From assembly GCA_018648805.1 (NCBI GenBank), contig JABGQM010000005.1, positions 1 to 49,432 on the forward strand: a DNA stretch of 49,432 nt. Reading direction: 5' to 3'. Positions 26,193 to 34,805 of the stretch are shown here, piece by piece. Source of the DNA: Verrucomicrobiota bacterium. Its GTDB lineage: Bacteria; Verrucomicrobiota; Kiritimatiellia; UBA8416; JABMPJ01. A program made the position numbers and the translations under genes. Positions within the stretch are counted from its first letter, which is position 1; each line of letters starts with the position of its first letter. Under the pieces are notes generated by a model. That model worked only from the letters and a program-made list of their open reading frames with translations. It did not search any database and was not told the DNA's origin.

Positions 26193-26520
26193 CGGCATTG
26201 GTGTAGCCGGCCTGATCAAGCGTGCGTTTGGCCGAGGCGGAGCGGGCGCCGCTGTGGCAGTAGAGTATGATCGCCTTGCCCTTGTCGTCGCCCAGCAGAT
26301 TCAATTGCTGGCCGAGGCCGCTGAGCGGAATGTTGATCGCGCCCTTGAAGTGGCCGCCCGCGAATTCAGCAGGGGTACGTACATCGACCACCAACGCCCC
26401 TTGGTCGAGTCGGGTCTGGATATCGCCCTTTGAGGCCCGTCCTATAAGTAAATGCTTAAACACCAGTGCCACTCCCACGGCTGCTACAATCCACATCCAG
26501 TTCTTCATGGCGCAGAGCAT
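26161..26520 (-). CDS. Membrane-anchored rhodanese-domain protein
   Basis: 119 residues: one N-terminal helix (WMWIVAAVGVALVFKHLL, 8-25) followed by a single rhodanese domain with VVDVRTPAEFAGGHFKGAINIPL and the active-site loop YCHSGARS, Cys88 being the sulfur carrier. It probably faces the periplasm. The start at 26520 is preferred over 26508 because AAGGGA precedes it by about 7 nt. It overlaps tupC tail to tail by 32 nt. Sulfurtransferase role unproven; a link to cofactor sulfuration of the formate dehydrogenase is only suggested by position. Confidence 0.87.
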   Translation of the reverse strand: MLCAMKNWMWIVAAVGVALVFKHLLIGRASKGDIQTRLDQGALVVDVRTPAEFAGGHFKGAINIPLSGLGQQLNLLGDDKGKAIILYCHSGARSASAKRTLDQAGYTNAVNAGSLHHMP

Positions 26521-26600
26521 TGCGCATCCCTTCGCTGAGGTCAAGCGCAGGCGGGCAATTGGGCTGGTCACTTCTGCGGGTCCGCGTTAGATTCCTGTGC

Positions 26601-28424
26601 ATGAACACAGCCAAACAGCCGACCCGACGCTCAACACTGGCGTATCATCTCCTGGCCTGCGCGCCGGTCTTTTCCATCTTCTTCCTGATTCCGTTGGAGC
26701 TGTACTACACGGCCCAGCCATATTGGAACTTCGACCGCGGCATCCCCCTGGACTTCGTCATGGTGGGGTTGGGCGTTCTGGTGGCGGTGCAGCTGTTACA
26801 GTTCGTCGCTTTCAGAATCCATCGCACGGTCGGTGCCGGTGTGGCGCTGTCACTCTTCGGCCTCGGGTTATATATCCTTTTTGCAGACCTGTTTGCGCCG
26901 CTGCAGAGCAGTTTTCTGGATGGCACCGAGCTGACGAGCAGCGAGCCACTGCGTCTGACTCTTCTGGAGTTGTTCTTTCTGGTTGCGGTGACGGCGTGGA
27001 TCGTGATCGGGAAATCGAAGCGCGTGCTCCCGGCGGCGACGTGGCTGACGGGTGGGCTGGTTGCCGTCTGCGCGGGCTATCTGGCCGTGGTCGCCTTGAC
27101 GCCACGGCCAACCATGTCGGTCTCCGCCGGGTCTAAGCCCCCGGCGTCTATAACGGGCAATGTCTATCACATCGTCCTCGATGAGATGCAGACCGACGCG
27201 GCATTGCTCATGCTCGAGGAGCCTGAGCGGCGCGCACGCTTCGACGGATTCACGCTTTTCGAGAACACGATGTCGACCTACATTTTCACACGCGCCTCCC
27301 TGCCGAATTATCTCTCCAGCCGGACCTATGAACCGGGCACCGATCTGCGTGACTGGGAGCTCAGTTTCAAGGGCGAGAGCGTTTTTGATGCCGCCCACCA
27401 GAGCGGCTACCAGGTCGTGATGTTCTCTCCGCGGCCACTGTGGGCATACGACGCCATCAGCAAGTTCAAGAGTCTTCAGCAGGTCTACCAGGAAGTCACC
27501 AGCAACCGGGCGGCGCTCTACAACGATTTCGCACGTATCTGGCTGGCGCGCCTCTGTCCCAATTTGCTGACCAATGAGGCCCTCGAGCAAGGTAAACGCC
27601 TCGGGCAGTGGGTTGCCGCCAGACGAACCGATGCCAGCCAAAACCGCCTGGGGGCACTCACGGAGCGGTTCGGTTATGTCCCGCAGACGATTGCCGAAGG
27701 TCTGGAACCTTTTGCGAGCGTCCTGATGCTCGAGGAGCTTACGAAGAGCGAGAAGGACCGCCCCGCAGCAGGTATCTATGTCTACGCGCATGGGCTCCTG
27801 CCGCATGGTCCCTACGTCATGAATGCGGATCTAAAAGTTAACCTGCACCTGCGGGGTCGCCCCACGCTCGGCTATGTCTCCCACGTGCAGGGCGCGTTTG
27901 TCCTGCTGGAGAACTTCATAGCGGAGCTCAAGCGGCTCGATCGGTACGAGTCGAGTACGATCGTGATCCACGCCGATACCGGCCACGGCCATCGCGGTTT
28001 TGTTAGCCGTACGGCTGAAGGGAAGGTGGTCTCATCCGAACGCACGCGCGCGGCGCGCGAAGGTGGGGTCTTCGAGCAGAACTCTCTCAAGTGGAATCGG
28101 CACCAGCTGTTCTCGCGTACCCGCCCCCTGCTGATGATCAAACCGGCGCGAGCGGCCGGTCCGATGCAGGTCTCCGAAGTGCTCGCCCAGCTGGTCGATC
28201 TCTATCCTACCATGAAATCGATCCTGAACCTGAAGGGACCCCCGCCGCCGAACGGTGTGGCGCTCTTTAGTGAAGCGCCGCCGCCGGACCGGGAAGCGGC
28301 GTTCTACGTGTTCGATCACGAAGACCACTTGCCCGACCGGGTATTGCGGGTTGTGCTTGAGGATCAGGCCGATCCCGTGAACTCGAAATGGAGCGTGGAG
28401 ACCATCTCGTTTGATGGCTCGTAA
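26601..28424 (+). CDS. Sulfatase/alkaline-phosphatase-superfamily membrane enzyme
   Basis: 607 residues: about five membrane helices in the first 160 residues (AYHLLACAPVFSIFFLIPLEL, DFVMVGLGVLVAVQLLQFVAF and others), then an extracytoplasmic hydrolase domain. Metal and nucleophile motifs are recognisable: YHIVLDEMQTDA, the Thr-containing FTRASLPNYLSSRTY, VYAHGLLPHGPY and IHADTGHGHRG. The layout resembles lipoteichoic acid synthase and phosphoethanolamine or phosphoglycerol transferases, so transfer of a lipid head group onto an envelope glycan is the best guess. The ATG at 26601 lacks a clear ribosome site. Divergent from the rhodanese gene (80 nt). The next genes on the opposite strand are also envelope-like. 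Confidence 0.78.
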   Translation: MNTAKQPTRRSTLAYHLLACAPVFSIFFLIPLELYYTAQPYWNFDRGIPLDFVMVGLGVLVAVQLLQFVAFRIHRTVGAGVALSLFGLGLYILFADLFAPLQSSFLDGTELTSSEPLRLTLLELFFLVAVTAWIVIGKSKRVLPAATWLTGGLVAVCAGYLAVVALTPRPTMSVSAGSKPPASITGNVYHIVLDEMQTDAALLMLEEPERRARFDGFTLFENTMSTYIFTRASLPNYLSSRTYEPGTDLRDWELSFKGESVFDAAHQSGYQVVMFSPRPLWAYDAISKFKSLQQVYQEVTSNRAALYNDFARIWLARLCPNLLTNEALEQGKRLGQWVAARRTDASQNRLGALTERFGYVPQTIAEGLEPFASVLMLEELTKSEKDRPAAGIYVYAHGLLPHGPYVMNADLKVNLHLRGRPTLGYVSHVQGAFVLLENFIAELKRLDRYESSTIVIHADTGHGHRGFVSRTAEGKVVSSERTRAAREGGVFEQNSLKWNRHQLFSRTRPLLMIKPARAAGPMQVSEVLAQLVDLYPTMKSILNLKGPPPPNGVALFSEAPPPDREAAFYVFDHEDHLPDRVLRVVLEDQADPVNSKWSVETISFDGS

Positions 28425-28436
28425 CGTTGGTCTCAA

Positions 28437-28601
28437 TGATGCACCACGAAGGACACGAAGAGCACGAAGGCAGCGAGGAAATGGATAGTGCGGCGTTGCA
28501 CGCCGTCAATACATAGCCCCATGACATTGGCTGTTATGCATTATGTGCGCACCCATCTGTCTTCCACTTCGTGGTCTTCGTGTACTTCGTGGTTGATGCA
28601 C
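28437..28601. mobile_element. MITE-like inverted repeat with 8-bp flanking duplication
   Basis: The arms 28443-28470 and 28566-28593 pair at 25 of 28 positions. Each is three CACGAAG (or CTTCGTG) units spaced 9 nt apart. The outer flanks are the perfect direct repeat TGATGCAC at 28437-28444 and 28594-28601 (6 bp outside the arms, 8 bp if the shared AC is counted). The 95-nt centre has no reading frame. It fits exactly between the sulfatase-like stop and the kinase/methyltransferase stop of two convergent genes, so it could also work as a two-way terminator. Confidence 0.6.
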
Positions 28602-28605
28602 AGAT

Positions 28606-30000
28606 CTAGCGTGTGACCTTGCTGGCCATCAGGTACATGGTGCGCTTGGTATCCTTGACGGGGATACGCTCGCCTATATCGAAATAGCGTTCGAACGCGG
28701 CCTCAAAGCCTTCTTGCGTGTAATCGGGGAATACGTCTTCACGCACGACGAACAGGCGGGCGGTCTGTGAGTCATCCTTCGGGACGAACTCGATGATCAG
28801 GTGTTTGGCCAGCCCCGCCAGGAATGTCGCCACATCACCCAGCGGAACATTGTTCGATATGCAGAGGTGATGGATCAGTGCCAGCGCCATGACCAGGTCG
28901 GCCGGGCCTCTGCCTGAGAGTGAATCGCGCTCGCCGTGTGCCCAGCCGATCCCGGGGCTCGGGTTGGCCAGGTCCATAACCAGGGGCAGGATGGCCTCGC
29001 CGTCTTGCTTCTGGCTTTCGCGGTAGTTGATCTCAACGGCCGCTGGGTCGATGTCAAACGCGACGGTGTCTGCACCACTTGCCGCCGCAATACGACTGAA
29101 GACGCCGGTGTTGGCGCCAAGATCCCACACCGCACCCGGGTTCACCTTTCCGACCAGCTCAGCTACAATGCGTTTCTTCTCTTCCAGCGACGCATCGCTG
29201 TAGTTGGTGTCGTTATAGTAGTCGGCCCACTCCGTACCGCTGGGCGACCAGTCGAGTTTGCGCACGTAGGAGAGCAGACTATCGATCAGCCCGAGCATGG
29301 CGATGCGGCTGACTTTGCGCTGCGCGCCGGCCGGCTTGTCGCTGCGCTGTGCGTAGCGCTTCTGGCTTACGGCATGCAGATGGATGTGCATGAACAGGGC
29401 GGGGGAGACGCGTGCCTTGATCCCCAGCAGCTCATCGGCCAAGTCGAGCGGAATGCCGTCGATATGCAGGCGAAGCAGCTGGCCCATGCGTATATCCCGC
29501 TTAGCCATAAGGGCCAACGGCGCCAAAAAGTGCTGGCAGAACTGGCGGTACGCCACCCACGGCGATCCCTCCTCGTAGATTTCAAACGACAGCGTATCGA
29601 TCATGACGGGCTTGCCGCCGCAGAATTGTATGTTGTAGGCGCTGGCATCCTTGAGCGCCATGCCGTGCTCCAGGGAAATCTGCTGAATGCGCAGGGTCGC
29701 CATCGCCGCCGCTTTGAGCTGTCCAAACGACCACTCGTACGGGTAGGAGATAAAGGGAATGAGGCAGGGGCGGATCGTCTTCCACGGTGCAGCGGTCGGG
29801 TCAGCTTCAGCGGCCGGTTCCTCGCTGTGCTCCACCAGCAGACCGTCTTTGATGAGCTGCGCGTAGAGCCCCGACTGCATAAGCTTTTCGTAATGACGCT
29901 TATAGCAGTCGTTGACGGCGCGAAGCAGCACGCCATCACGGTGAAACAGGAAGCCGCTTGGGTCGCGGAACGATGAAGGAAGGTGTTCGGTGTCAGGCAT
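28606..30000 (-). CDS. Kinase-like/class I SAM methyltransferase (NoeA-like)
   Basis: 464 residues. The N-terminal half holds YPYEWSFGQLKAAAMATLRI and LKDASAYNIQFCGGKPVMIDTLSFE (about 115-140), a pattern like the catalytic Asp-Asn and Asp residues of choline/aminoglycoside kinases. The C-terminal half is a Rossmann methyltransferase: VWDLGANTGVFSRIAA (about 289-304), acidic VAFDIDPAAVE, and DLVMALALIHHL. This two-part build occurs in NoeA-like proteins encoded in surface-glycan loci. The substrate is unknown. Its start overlaps the mini membrane protein by 8 nt, so the two are translated together. Confidence 0.78.
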   Translation of the reverse strand: MPDTEHLPSSFRDPSGFLFHRDGVLLRAVNDCYKRHYEKLMQSGLYAQLIKDGLLVEHSEEPAAEADPTAAPWKTIRPCLIPFISYPYEWSFGQLKAAAMATLRIQQISLEHGMALKDASAYNIQFCGGKPVMIDTLSFEIYEEGSPWVAYRQFCQHFLAPLALMAKRDIRMGQLLRLHIDGIPLDLADELLGIKARVSPALFMHIHLHAVSQKRYAQRSDKPAGAQRKVSRIAMLGLIDSLLSYVRKLDWSPSGTEWADYYNDTNYSDASLEEKKRIVAELVGKVNPGAVWDLGANTGVFSRIAAASGADTVAFDIDPAAVEINYRESQKQDGEAILPLVMDLANPSPGIGWAHGERDSLSGRGPADLVMALALIHHLCISNNVPLGDVATFLAGLAKHLIIEFVPKDDSQTARLFVVREDVFPDYTQEGFEAAFERYFDIGERIPVKDTKRTMYLMASKVTR

Positions 30001-30220
30001 CTTTGTCTTTTTTGCGGAACAGATTCCGGAAGAAACCGGCGATGTGCCCGAAGAAGATCTTCAAAACGAATATGCCACCGACAAGCGATGCTACGACGAT
30101 TTGGAGCACGTAGCTGCCCGTTCCCGGATCCAAGTACGCCGAGGCGTTTCTGGCCATGCCCATACCCACAATCACAAGCAACAGCAGCCAGCCTCTGGAT
30201 TCTCTATATGTGTACTTCAT
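29993..30220 (-). CDS. YLDPGTGS mini membrane protein
   Basis: 75 residues: a signal-like first helix (WLLLLVIVGMGMARNASA), then YLDPGTGSYVLQIVVASLVGGIF (29-51) as a second helix and a basic FRNLFRKKDKDA tail. The LDPGTGS motif defines a small family often found beside kinase-like/methyltransferase and sulfatase-like envelope genes; no function is established as far as I know. AGGAG precedes the ATG by about 10 nt. The stop overlaps the methyltransferase ATG by 8 nt. Confidence 0.8.
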   Translation of the reverse strand: MKYTYRESRGWLLLLVIVGMGMARNASAYLDPGTGSYVLQIVVASLVGGIFVLKIFFGHIAGFFRNLFRKKDKDA

Positions 30221-30250
30221 GGCTTCAAACTCCTAGGCCCGCAGAGTACC

Positions 30251-30270
30251 TGCAAGCGTATGGGCTTGCA
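30251..30270. promoter_or_regulatory. Short hairpin upstream of the mini protein
   Basis: TGCAAGC (30251-30257), six bases, GCTTGCA (30264-30270). It is a perfect 7-bp stem about 30 nt before the minus-strand start at 30220, with no T run. It could be an operator or leader hairpin. Confidence 0.3.
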
Positions 30271-30331
30271 AGGTTCAAGTAGGGGATGGGGCGCTCCCTG
30301 AGGGGTATGAGGCCCGAAAATGGACGAATTC

Positions 30332-30430
30332 AACGCCCAACAACCAACGCTCAACACCCAACGTCCAAGGAAAGATGACTGTGCGGTCCCTACGTGGACG
30401 TTGGGCGTTGGCTGTTGGTTGTTGGGCGTT
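30332..30430. repeat. Heptad-phased inverted repeat B
   Basis: The left arm (30332-30367) pairs with the right arm (30395-30430) at 32 of 36 positions. From 30331 the left arm reads CAACGCC CAACAAC, CAACGCT CAACACC, CAACGTC; the right arm reads TGGACGT TGGGCGT, TGGCTGT TGGTTGT, TGGGCGT. The 27-nt loop is unrelated. The right arm ends on the first base of the WbsX-like stop codon, so the element sits immediately behind that gene and before the mini membrane protein. Confidence 0.8.
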
Positions 30431-31902
30431 CAGTCTTGTTCAGCTCCCCAGTCAATGCCCGTCAGGCAGCCGGACGCGGGCACCTCCACCACGCGTCGCT
30501 CGCGTACTCCCTGCAGCTGTAGTGTGCATGGACCAGGGGTGACGGCAAGCCGGGAGATCCTGTAGTAGCCGTCTGAATCGGTTTCTACGCTGAATGACTT
30601 ACGCTTCTGTTCGATCTTGAGTTGTTGCCCGGCCACAGGGCGCCCATCCTCACGGGTGACTCTGCCGCTTACCGCCACGACCTTGTCTCTCACGACCTCC
30701 AGATACCTGCGTTCGAATCCGCTGTACGTAAACCCCTCCGTATAGGCCTTGCCCGAGCGGCTTCCATCCTTGCTGGACGCCGTCGCGCTCCGCAGCGGCT
30801 CAATGGCCGTGTCTTCGTTCCATTCGTTGAAGCTCGTAATCAGCAGCATGTTGAGTCGCTCATCCATGTGCGGGAACCCGAGCCGGTCGAAGGCCTCCTC
30901 GAAGAAGGACCCCTCCGCGGCGTCCGGTGACCACTGCCGTGGAATGGTATAGTGATTCACGTTCAGCCGGACGCCCCGGTCGTTGTAGCCGGGCAGGATG
31001 CCCGGAACGAAATAGGCGCCCTCGCGCGAGGCCTCGCGGTAGTCGGCATAGGTGGCGCCCACATCCTGCATAAAGGTGCTTTCGGCGCCATATCCGCGCT
31101 GGTTGGTGTGGGCATTCTCATACATGTTGTAGGCGGTAATGGCATCCAGCAGCTCAATCCGGGCAACCTGCGGCTCCTCAACCAGCGGATGTGGCGTGAC
31201 ACCCGGCGGAACCACCGGGCTGACTTTCCAGAAGATCTCATCCCCCAGCAGAAAGACATCGTGCCCCCGCTCGGCCAGGGCTGATCGAACACGGGCGATG
31301 GCCTCGGCAAACGGCCCGGTCAGCGTGCGGGTCAGGTAGAGAACGACCACCGGGCGCCCATCTATTCTGAGGTAGGAGGGGTGGTCGAACAGGCCATCCG
31401 CAATGCGGGTCAGATCATTGATCATCCGTGCGGTTGCTGCTTCGTCCAGCTCTGTTGCACCAATCATCGCGTCGAACCCGAGGGCCCACGTCTCGTAGAA
31501 GATGCAGAACTTGATATCGCCAATGTTGCGGGCCTCAAGAATGGCGTTGGGAATCAGCGTCTCGCGCTTCTTGGTTGAAGGCCACCAGTCGAGCGTCAGG
31601 AAATCGATGCCATACCGGGAGCACCACGCGATGTGCTGTTCAACCACCGCGACATCCTGCGAGTCGTAGAGTCCCAGCACCGGTTCCTGCTTGGGGCTCA
31701 GGCGGCCCCGCAGAAATCCGTGACGGAAATTGCGCGGAAACCACATGTAATAGTGTGCCCCCACAAGGTACTGCTCATCCTGGACCACCGGGAGCTTGCC
31801 TGTGGAGCCCCAGCGCCCACAGCCGAGCAGCAGGGCTGAGCCCAGCAGGATACCTGTTAGCGTGATATAGCGGAGCCCGGCGTTCCTATTCATGCGCCTC
31901 AT
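30430..31902 (-). CDS. WbsX/GH99-like lipoprotein with C-terminal regulatory-like domain
   Basis: 490 residues. The lipoprotein signal ends at Cys28 (SALLLGC). The main domain (about 45-385) is a TIM-barrel of the WbsX/GH99 type: VGAHYYMWFPRNFRHGF, WCSRYGIDFLTLDWW and the catalytic-looking ITSFNEWNEDTAIEP (about 354-368), where the EWxE motif matches the endo-mannanase-like family. The last 80 residues are a carboxypeptidase-regulatory-like beta domain (VSGRVTREDGRPVAGQ, TDSDGYYRI). It probably acts on a mannose-like glycan at the outer membrane; WbsX proteins are also filed under O-antigen synthesis. The start at 31902 has GAGG 7 nt upstream; an ATG at 31893 is also possible. It follows the helicase gene by 38 nt. 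Confidence 0.82.
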   Translation of the reverse strand: MRRMNRNAGLRYITLTGILLGSALLLGCGRWGSTGKLPVVQDEQYLVGAHYYMWFPRNFRHGFLRGRLSPKQEPVLGLYDSQDVAVVEQHIAWCSRYGIDFLTLDWWPSTKKRETLIPNAILEARNIGDIKFCIFYETWALGFDAMIGATELDEAATARMINDLTRIADGLFDHPSYLRIDGRPVVVLYLTRTLTGPFAEAIARVRSALAERGHDVFLLGDEIFWKVSPVVPPGVTPHPLVEEPQVARIELLDAITAYNMYENAHTNQRGYGAESTFMQDVGATYADYREASREGAYFVPGILPGYNDRGVRLNVNHYTIPRQWSPDAAEGSFFEEAFDRLGFPHMDERLNMLLITSFNEWNEDTAIEPLRSATASSKDGSRSGKAYTEGFTYSGFERRYLEVVRDKVVAVSGRVTREDGRPVAGQQLKIEQKRKSFSVETDSDGYYRISRLAVTPGPCTLQLQGVRERRVVEVPASGCLTGIDWGAEQD

Positions 31903-31940
31903 CGTAAGGCCTCGCACGCGCTCCGCAAAGATCAAAGCGC

Positions 31941-34469
31941 CTACCCGTCGTTGAGGCATTCCTCGATCGCCGCGAGGAACGGGTCGCGGTCGCTCAGCGA
32001 GATGGTACGCGTGGGAAGGCTCTTGCGGAAGGAGGCGCCGTAGGACTTGGTCATGATGCGGCGATCGGTCACGATCACCACGCCGCGGTCGCTGCGGTGA
32101 CGGATCAGGCGACCGAAGCCCTGGCGGAAACGGATGACGGCGTTGGGTAGGGAGTAGGAGCGGAACGGATCGCCGCCTTCGGCCTCGATCTTCTCGCAAC
32201 GGGCGACCTGGATCGGGTCGGTGAAGACCGCGAACGGGAGCCGCGTGATCACGAGGCAGGAGAGGGTCTCGCCCACGACATCGACCCCTTCCCAGAAGGA
32301 GTGGGTGCCCATCAGGACGGCCTCGAGATTGCGCTTGAAGAGCGACGTGATGTTTTCGCGTGAGCCCGAAAGGCCCTGGGCCAGGACCGGGATGGCATCT
32401 GTCGTGAGATCCTTCTCCAGTGCTGCGGTGGTTTCGCGCAGCATGCTGTAACTTGTAAAGAGGACCATCCCGCGACCGTGGGTGCAGCGGAACACCTGTG
32501 CCAAAAGGGCGCCCAGCTCGGTGGCGTAGCTGCCGCCGGCCTCCCCCGGCTCCGGCAGAAACATCGGCACCAGCACGCGGCACTGCTGCGCGTAGTCAAA
32601 CGGACTGCCTGCGTTCAGCTCTATGCAGCGTTCGGCTGGGACCTGGTCAAAGCCGAGCCGACTCTTGAAGAAGTCGAACGACCCCTTGACCGTTAACGTG
32701 GCCGAGGTCAGGACGACGGTCTCCTTCTGGCCGTAAAACGCGTCCGCGAGCTGCTTGCCGACGGTGACCGGCGCGCCCCAGGCACGAACGCCGCCCATAC
32801 GTGGGGGGGTCCGTTCGACCCAGAAAACGAATCCCTCTTCCTTGCTCTCGACGACGAAGTGGAGATCTTGCAGCAGCTCCTTGAGTCGTATCGAGACCGC
32901 CGTCAGCTCCTGGATCTGGTCCATGTGGAACGGAAGTTCATCGGCATCGACTTCGTGCAGCAGCTCGGCCAGGTTGTCGGCCAGCTCGGTCAGCGCGCGC
33001 AACTCATCATCCATGCCGCCGCTGGCCTCTTCGAGTCCATGCCAGACGGCTGTCTGCTTGACAGCGGTGGTGATACGCAGCGAGGGGAGGGGACGACCGG
33101 GCTTCTCGATCAGGTCGCCCATGGCATCGAACAGCCGGTCGGCCGAGGTCTGCAGCGCTTCAACCTGGGTCAGCATCGATTCGGTCATGCGGCGCGCCTT
33201 TTCGCGCTGGGCTTCGCTGCCCTGGAAGGTCTCCGAGTCGAGATGCCTCAGCAGCGACGGCAGGAAGCCCTTGCCGCGTCCCTGCCGTCGGCGTCGGCGT
33301 CGTACCAGGCGGCGGGTGATGAAGCGCAGCTTGAGGGTCGATAGTTCGATCGAGAAGTGGCGCGTGGCGGCCTCCTCGATGTTGTGTGCTTCGTCGAAGA
33401 TGATGTCGACATAGGGCGGCAGGGCTGAGGTGTTGATGTTGATCTCGGCAAAGACCAGCGAATGGTTGGCCACGATGACATCTGCGCCGTGGGCGTGCGC
33501 GCGCGCCTTGCGCAGGAAGCAGCGATTGTAGTGCGGGCAGTTGCGCCCCGGGCACTCTTCGGCCGAGGAGGCCAGGCGGCTACGCAGCTCGCGTGACTGG
33601 GCCTGTTCCAGCACGGAGCTCTCAGCGAAGTCGCCCGTCTCGGTGGCGGCGGCCCAGCCGAGGACGTGCAGTAGATCGTCCTGACCGTCGGTGTCGAGGT
33701 CCAGTTCGCCCTCGGCCTCCTTGAGTAGGTAGAGCAGCTTGCGGATGCAGAGATAGTTCATGCGCCCCTTGATCAGGGCCGCACGAAACTCCAGGTTAAG
33801 TGCTTCGCGCAGGAGGGGCAGGTCCTTCTCGAAGAGCTGCGACTGCAGGTTCTTGGTGTTGGTGCTGATCACGACCGGCAGCTGGTTGGTGATCGCGCGC
33901 TGCACGGCCGGTACGAGGTAGGCCAGGCTCTTGCCGATGCCGGTACCGGCCTCGACCAGCAGGCATTTCGACTGGTTGAAGGCGTCGCACACCGCGGTCG
34001 ACATGTCGACCTGCCCGGCGCGGTGCTCGTAGCGGCCCATGTGCAGCGCGATCTCGCCATCGGGGCCCAGCATGGCGGCGACCGCCTCGCGATCAATCGG
34101 TACGCGCTCCAGCTCGTCCGGCGTGGGGCGCGGGCGCGGGAAGCGTTCGCGCGGGAAGACGTCCTCCATCCGTGGTGCCGCGGCTCCCTCCGGTGCGGGG
34201 GAGGGCGTGCCGGCCTCGGCAAAGAAGGTGCGCACGGCCTCGGCCCCGCTGGCCGCCAGCAGACGGTTGATCTCGTCCCTTATGGGGGCGGGAAGGTGGC
34301 GCGCGCGTTCCGCCAGGGCGTCGTGGATGACCGCCATGGCTTCAGGCGCATCGACCTCCGGCGCGATGCCAAGATGCTCTTTGAGCGTCTCCATGGCATG
34401 GTTCTGCAGGACCGGGAAACAGACCCGGCTGAGCGTCACAATATCGGATGGTTCAAGTGCCATGGGCAT
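31941..34469 (-). CDS. dinG: DinG/XPD-type Fe-S DNA helicase
   Basis: 842 residues, an ATP-dependent superfamily 2 helicase. Motif I is AGTGIGKS (174-181), the DEAH box is at 359-362 (FDEAHNIEEAA), the four [4Fe-4S] cysteines are 241, 306, 311 and 317 (CPGRNCPHYNRC), and the C-terminal motifs are LFTSYSMLRETTAAL, THSFWEGVDVVG and QGFGRLIRHRSDRGVV. It unwinds DNA with 5'-3' polarity in this family. Residues 8-75 look like the tail of the exonuclease domain carried by Gram-positive DinG, but the acidic catalytic residues of that domain are absent. A run of arginines (386-400, RRLVRRRRRRQGRGK) is unusual. No ribosome site is seen before the ATG, so the exact start is uncertain. Confidence 0.9.
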   Translation of the reverse strand: MPMALEPSDIVTLSRVCFPVLQNHAMETLKEHLGIAPEVDAPEAMAVIHDALAERARHLPAPIRDEINRLLAASGAEAVRTFFAEAGTPSPAPEGAAAPRMEDVFPRERFPRPRPTPDELERVPIDREAVAAMLGPDGEIALHMGRYEHRAGQVDMSTAVCDAFNQSKCLLVEAGTGIGKSLAYLVPAVQRAITNQLPVVISTNTKNLQSQLFEKDLPLLREALNLEFRAALIKGRMNYLCIRKLLYLLKEAEGELDLDTDGQDDLLHVLGWAAATETGDFAESSVLEQAQSRELRSRLASSAEECPGRNCPHYNRCFLRKARAHAHGADVIVANHSLVFAEININTSALPPYVDIIFDEAHNIEEAATRHFSIELSTLKLRFITRRLVRRRRRRQGRGKGFLPSLLRHLDSETFQGSEAQREKARRMTESMLTQVEALQTSADRLFDAMGDLIEKPGRPLPSLRITTAVKQTAVWHGLEEASGGMDDELRALTELADNLAELLHEVDADELPFHMDQIQELTAVSIRLKELLQDLHFVVESKEEGFVFWVERTPPRMGGVRAWGAPVTVGKQLADAFYGQKETVVLTSATLTVKGSFDFFKSRLGFDQVPAERCIELNAGSPFDYAQQCRVLVPMFLPEPGEAGGSYATELGALLAQVFRCTHGRGMVLFTSYSMLRETTAALEKDLTTDAIPVLAQGLSGSRENITSLFKRNLEAVLMGTHSFWEGVDVVGETLSCLVITRLPFAVFTDPIQVARCEKIEAEGGDPFRSYSLPNAVIRFRQGFGRLIRHRSDRGVVIVTDRRIMTKSYGASFRKSLPTRTISLSDRDPFLAAIEECLNDG

Positions 34470-34805
34470 AGCCAGTCAAGATGCGGGTTAGAACGTGCCC
34501 CGTCAATGGAAAGTGCATGGGTTCAGTGAAAAGCTGGGCTGGATTGCACCTTTTAGCCCATGCGAGGAGGGGGGTGTCAAAAACTGCAACACCCCAACCG
34601 GAGATGTTCATATATGGACAACGACGGTAGAGCAGGATGTCGCTGCCGACGGTTTTCTTCTCAAGGATGACAATCTGGCGCCACCGGTTCTCCCTCTTTT
34701 TCGCTTTCTGAAGGGGATTGGCGGGGCAATGGGGAGAGCGTGTGGTGAGTTTATGGCCGTATCAAGGTCTGTTTGGCACAGACATTGCTACTTTAGTAGG
34801 ACGCT
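34470..34805. other. Divergent intergenic region, helicase/C10 protease
   Basis: 336 bases with no credible gene. It contains a 7-bp stem hairpin, GGGGTGT (34571-34577) with ACACCCC (34589-34595), and must hold start signals for both flanking genes. I found no clear promoter. Confidence 0.5.

Noticed and set aside
34470..34805. Frameshifted remainder of the DinG exonuclease domain
   Set aside because: An in-frame stop lies just before the start, and the other minus-strand frames show no exonuclease motifs.
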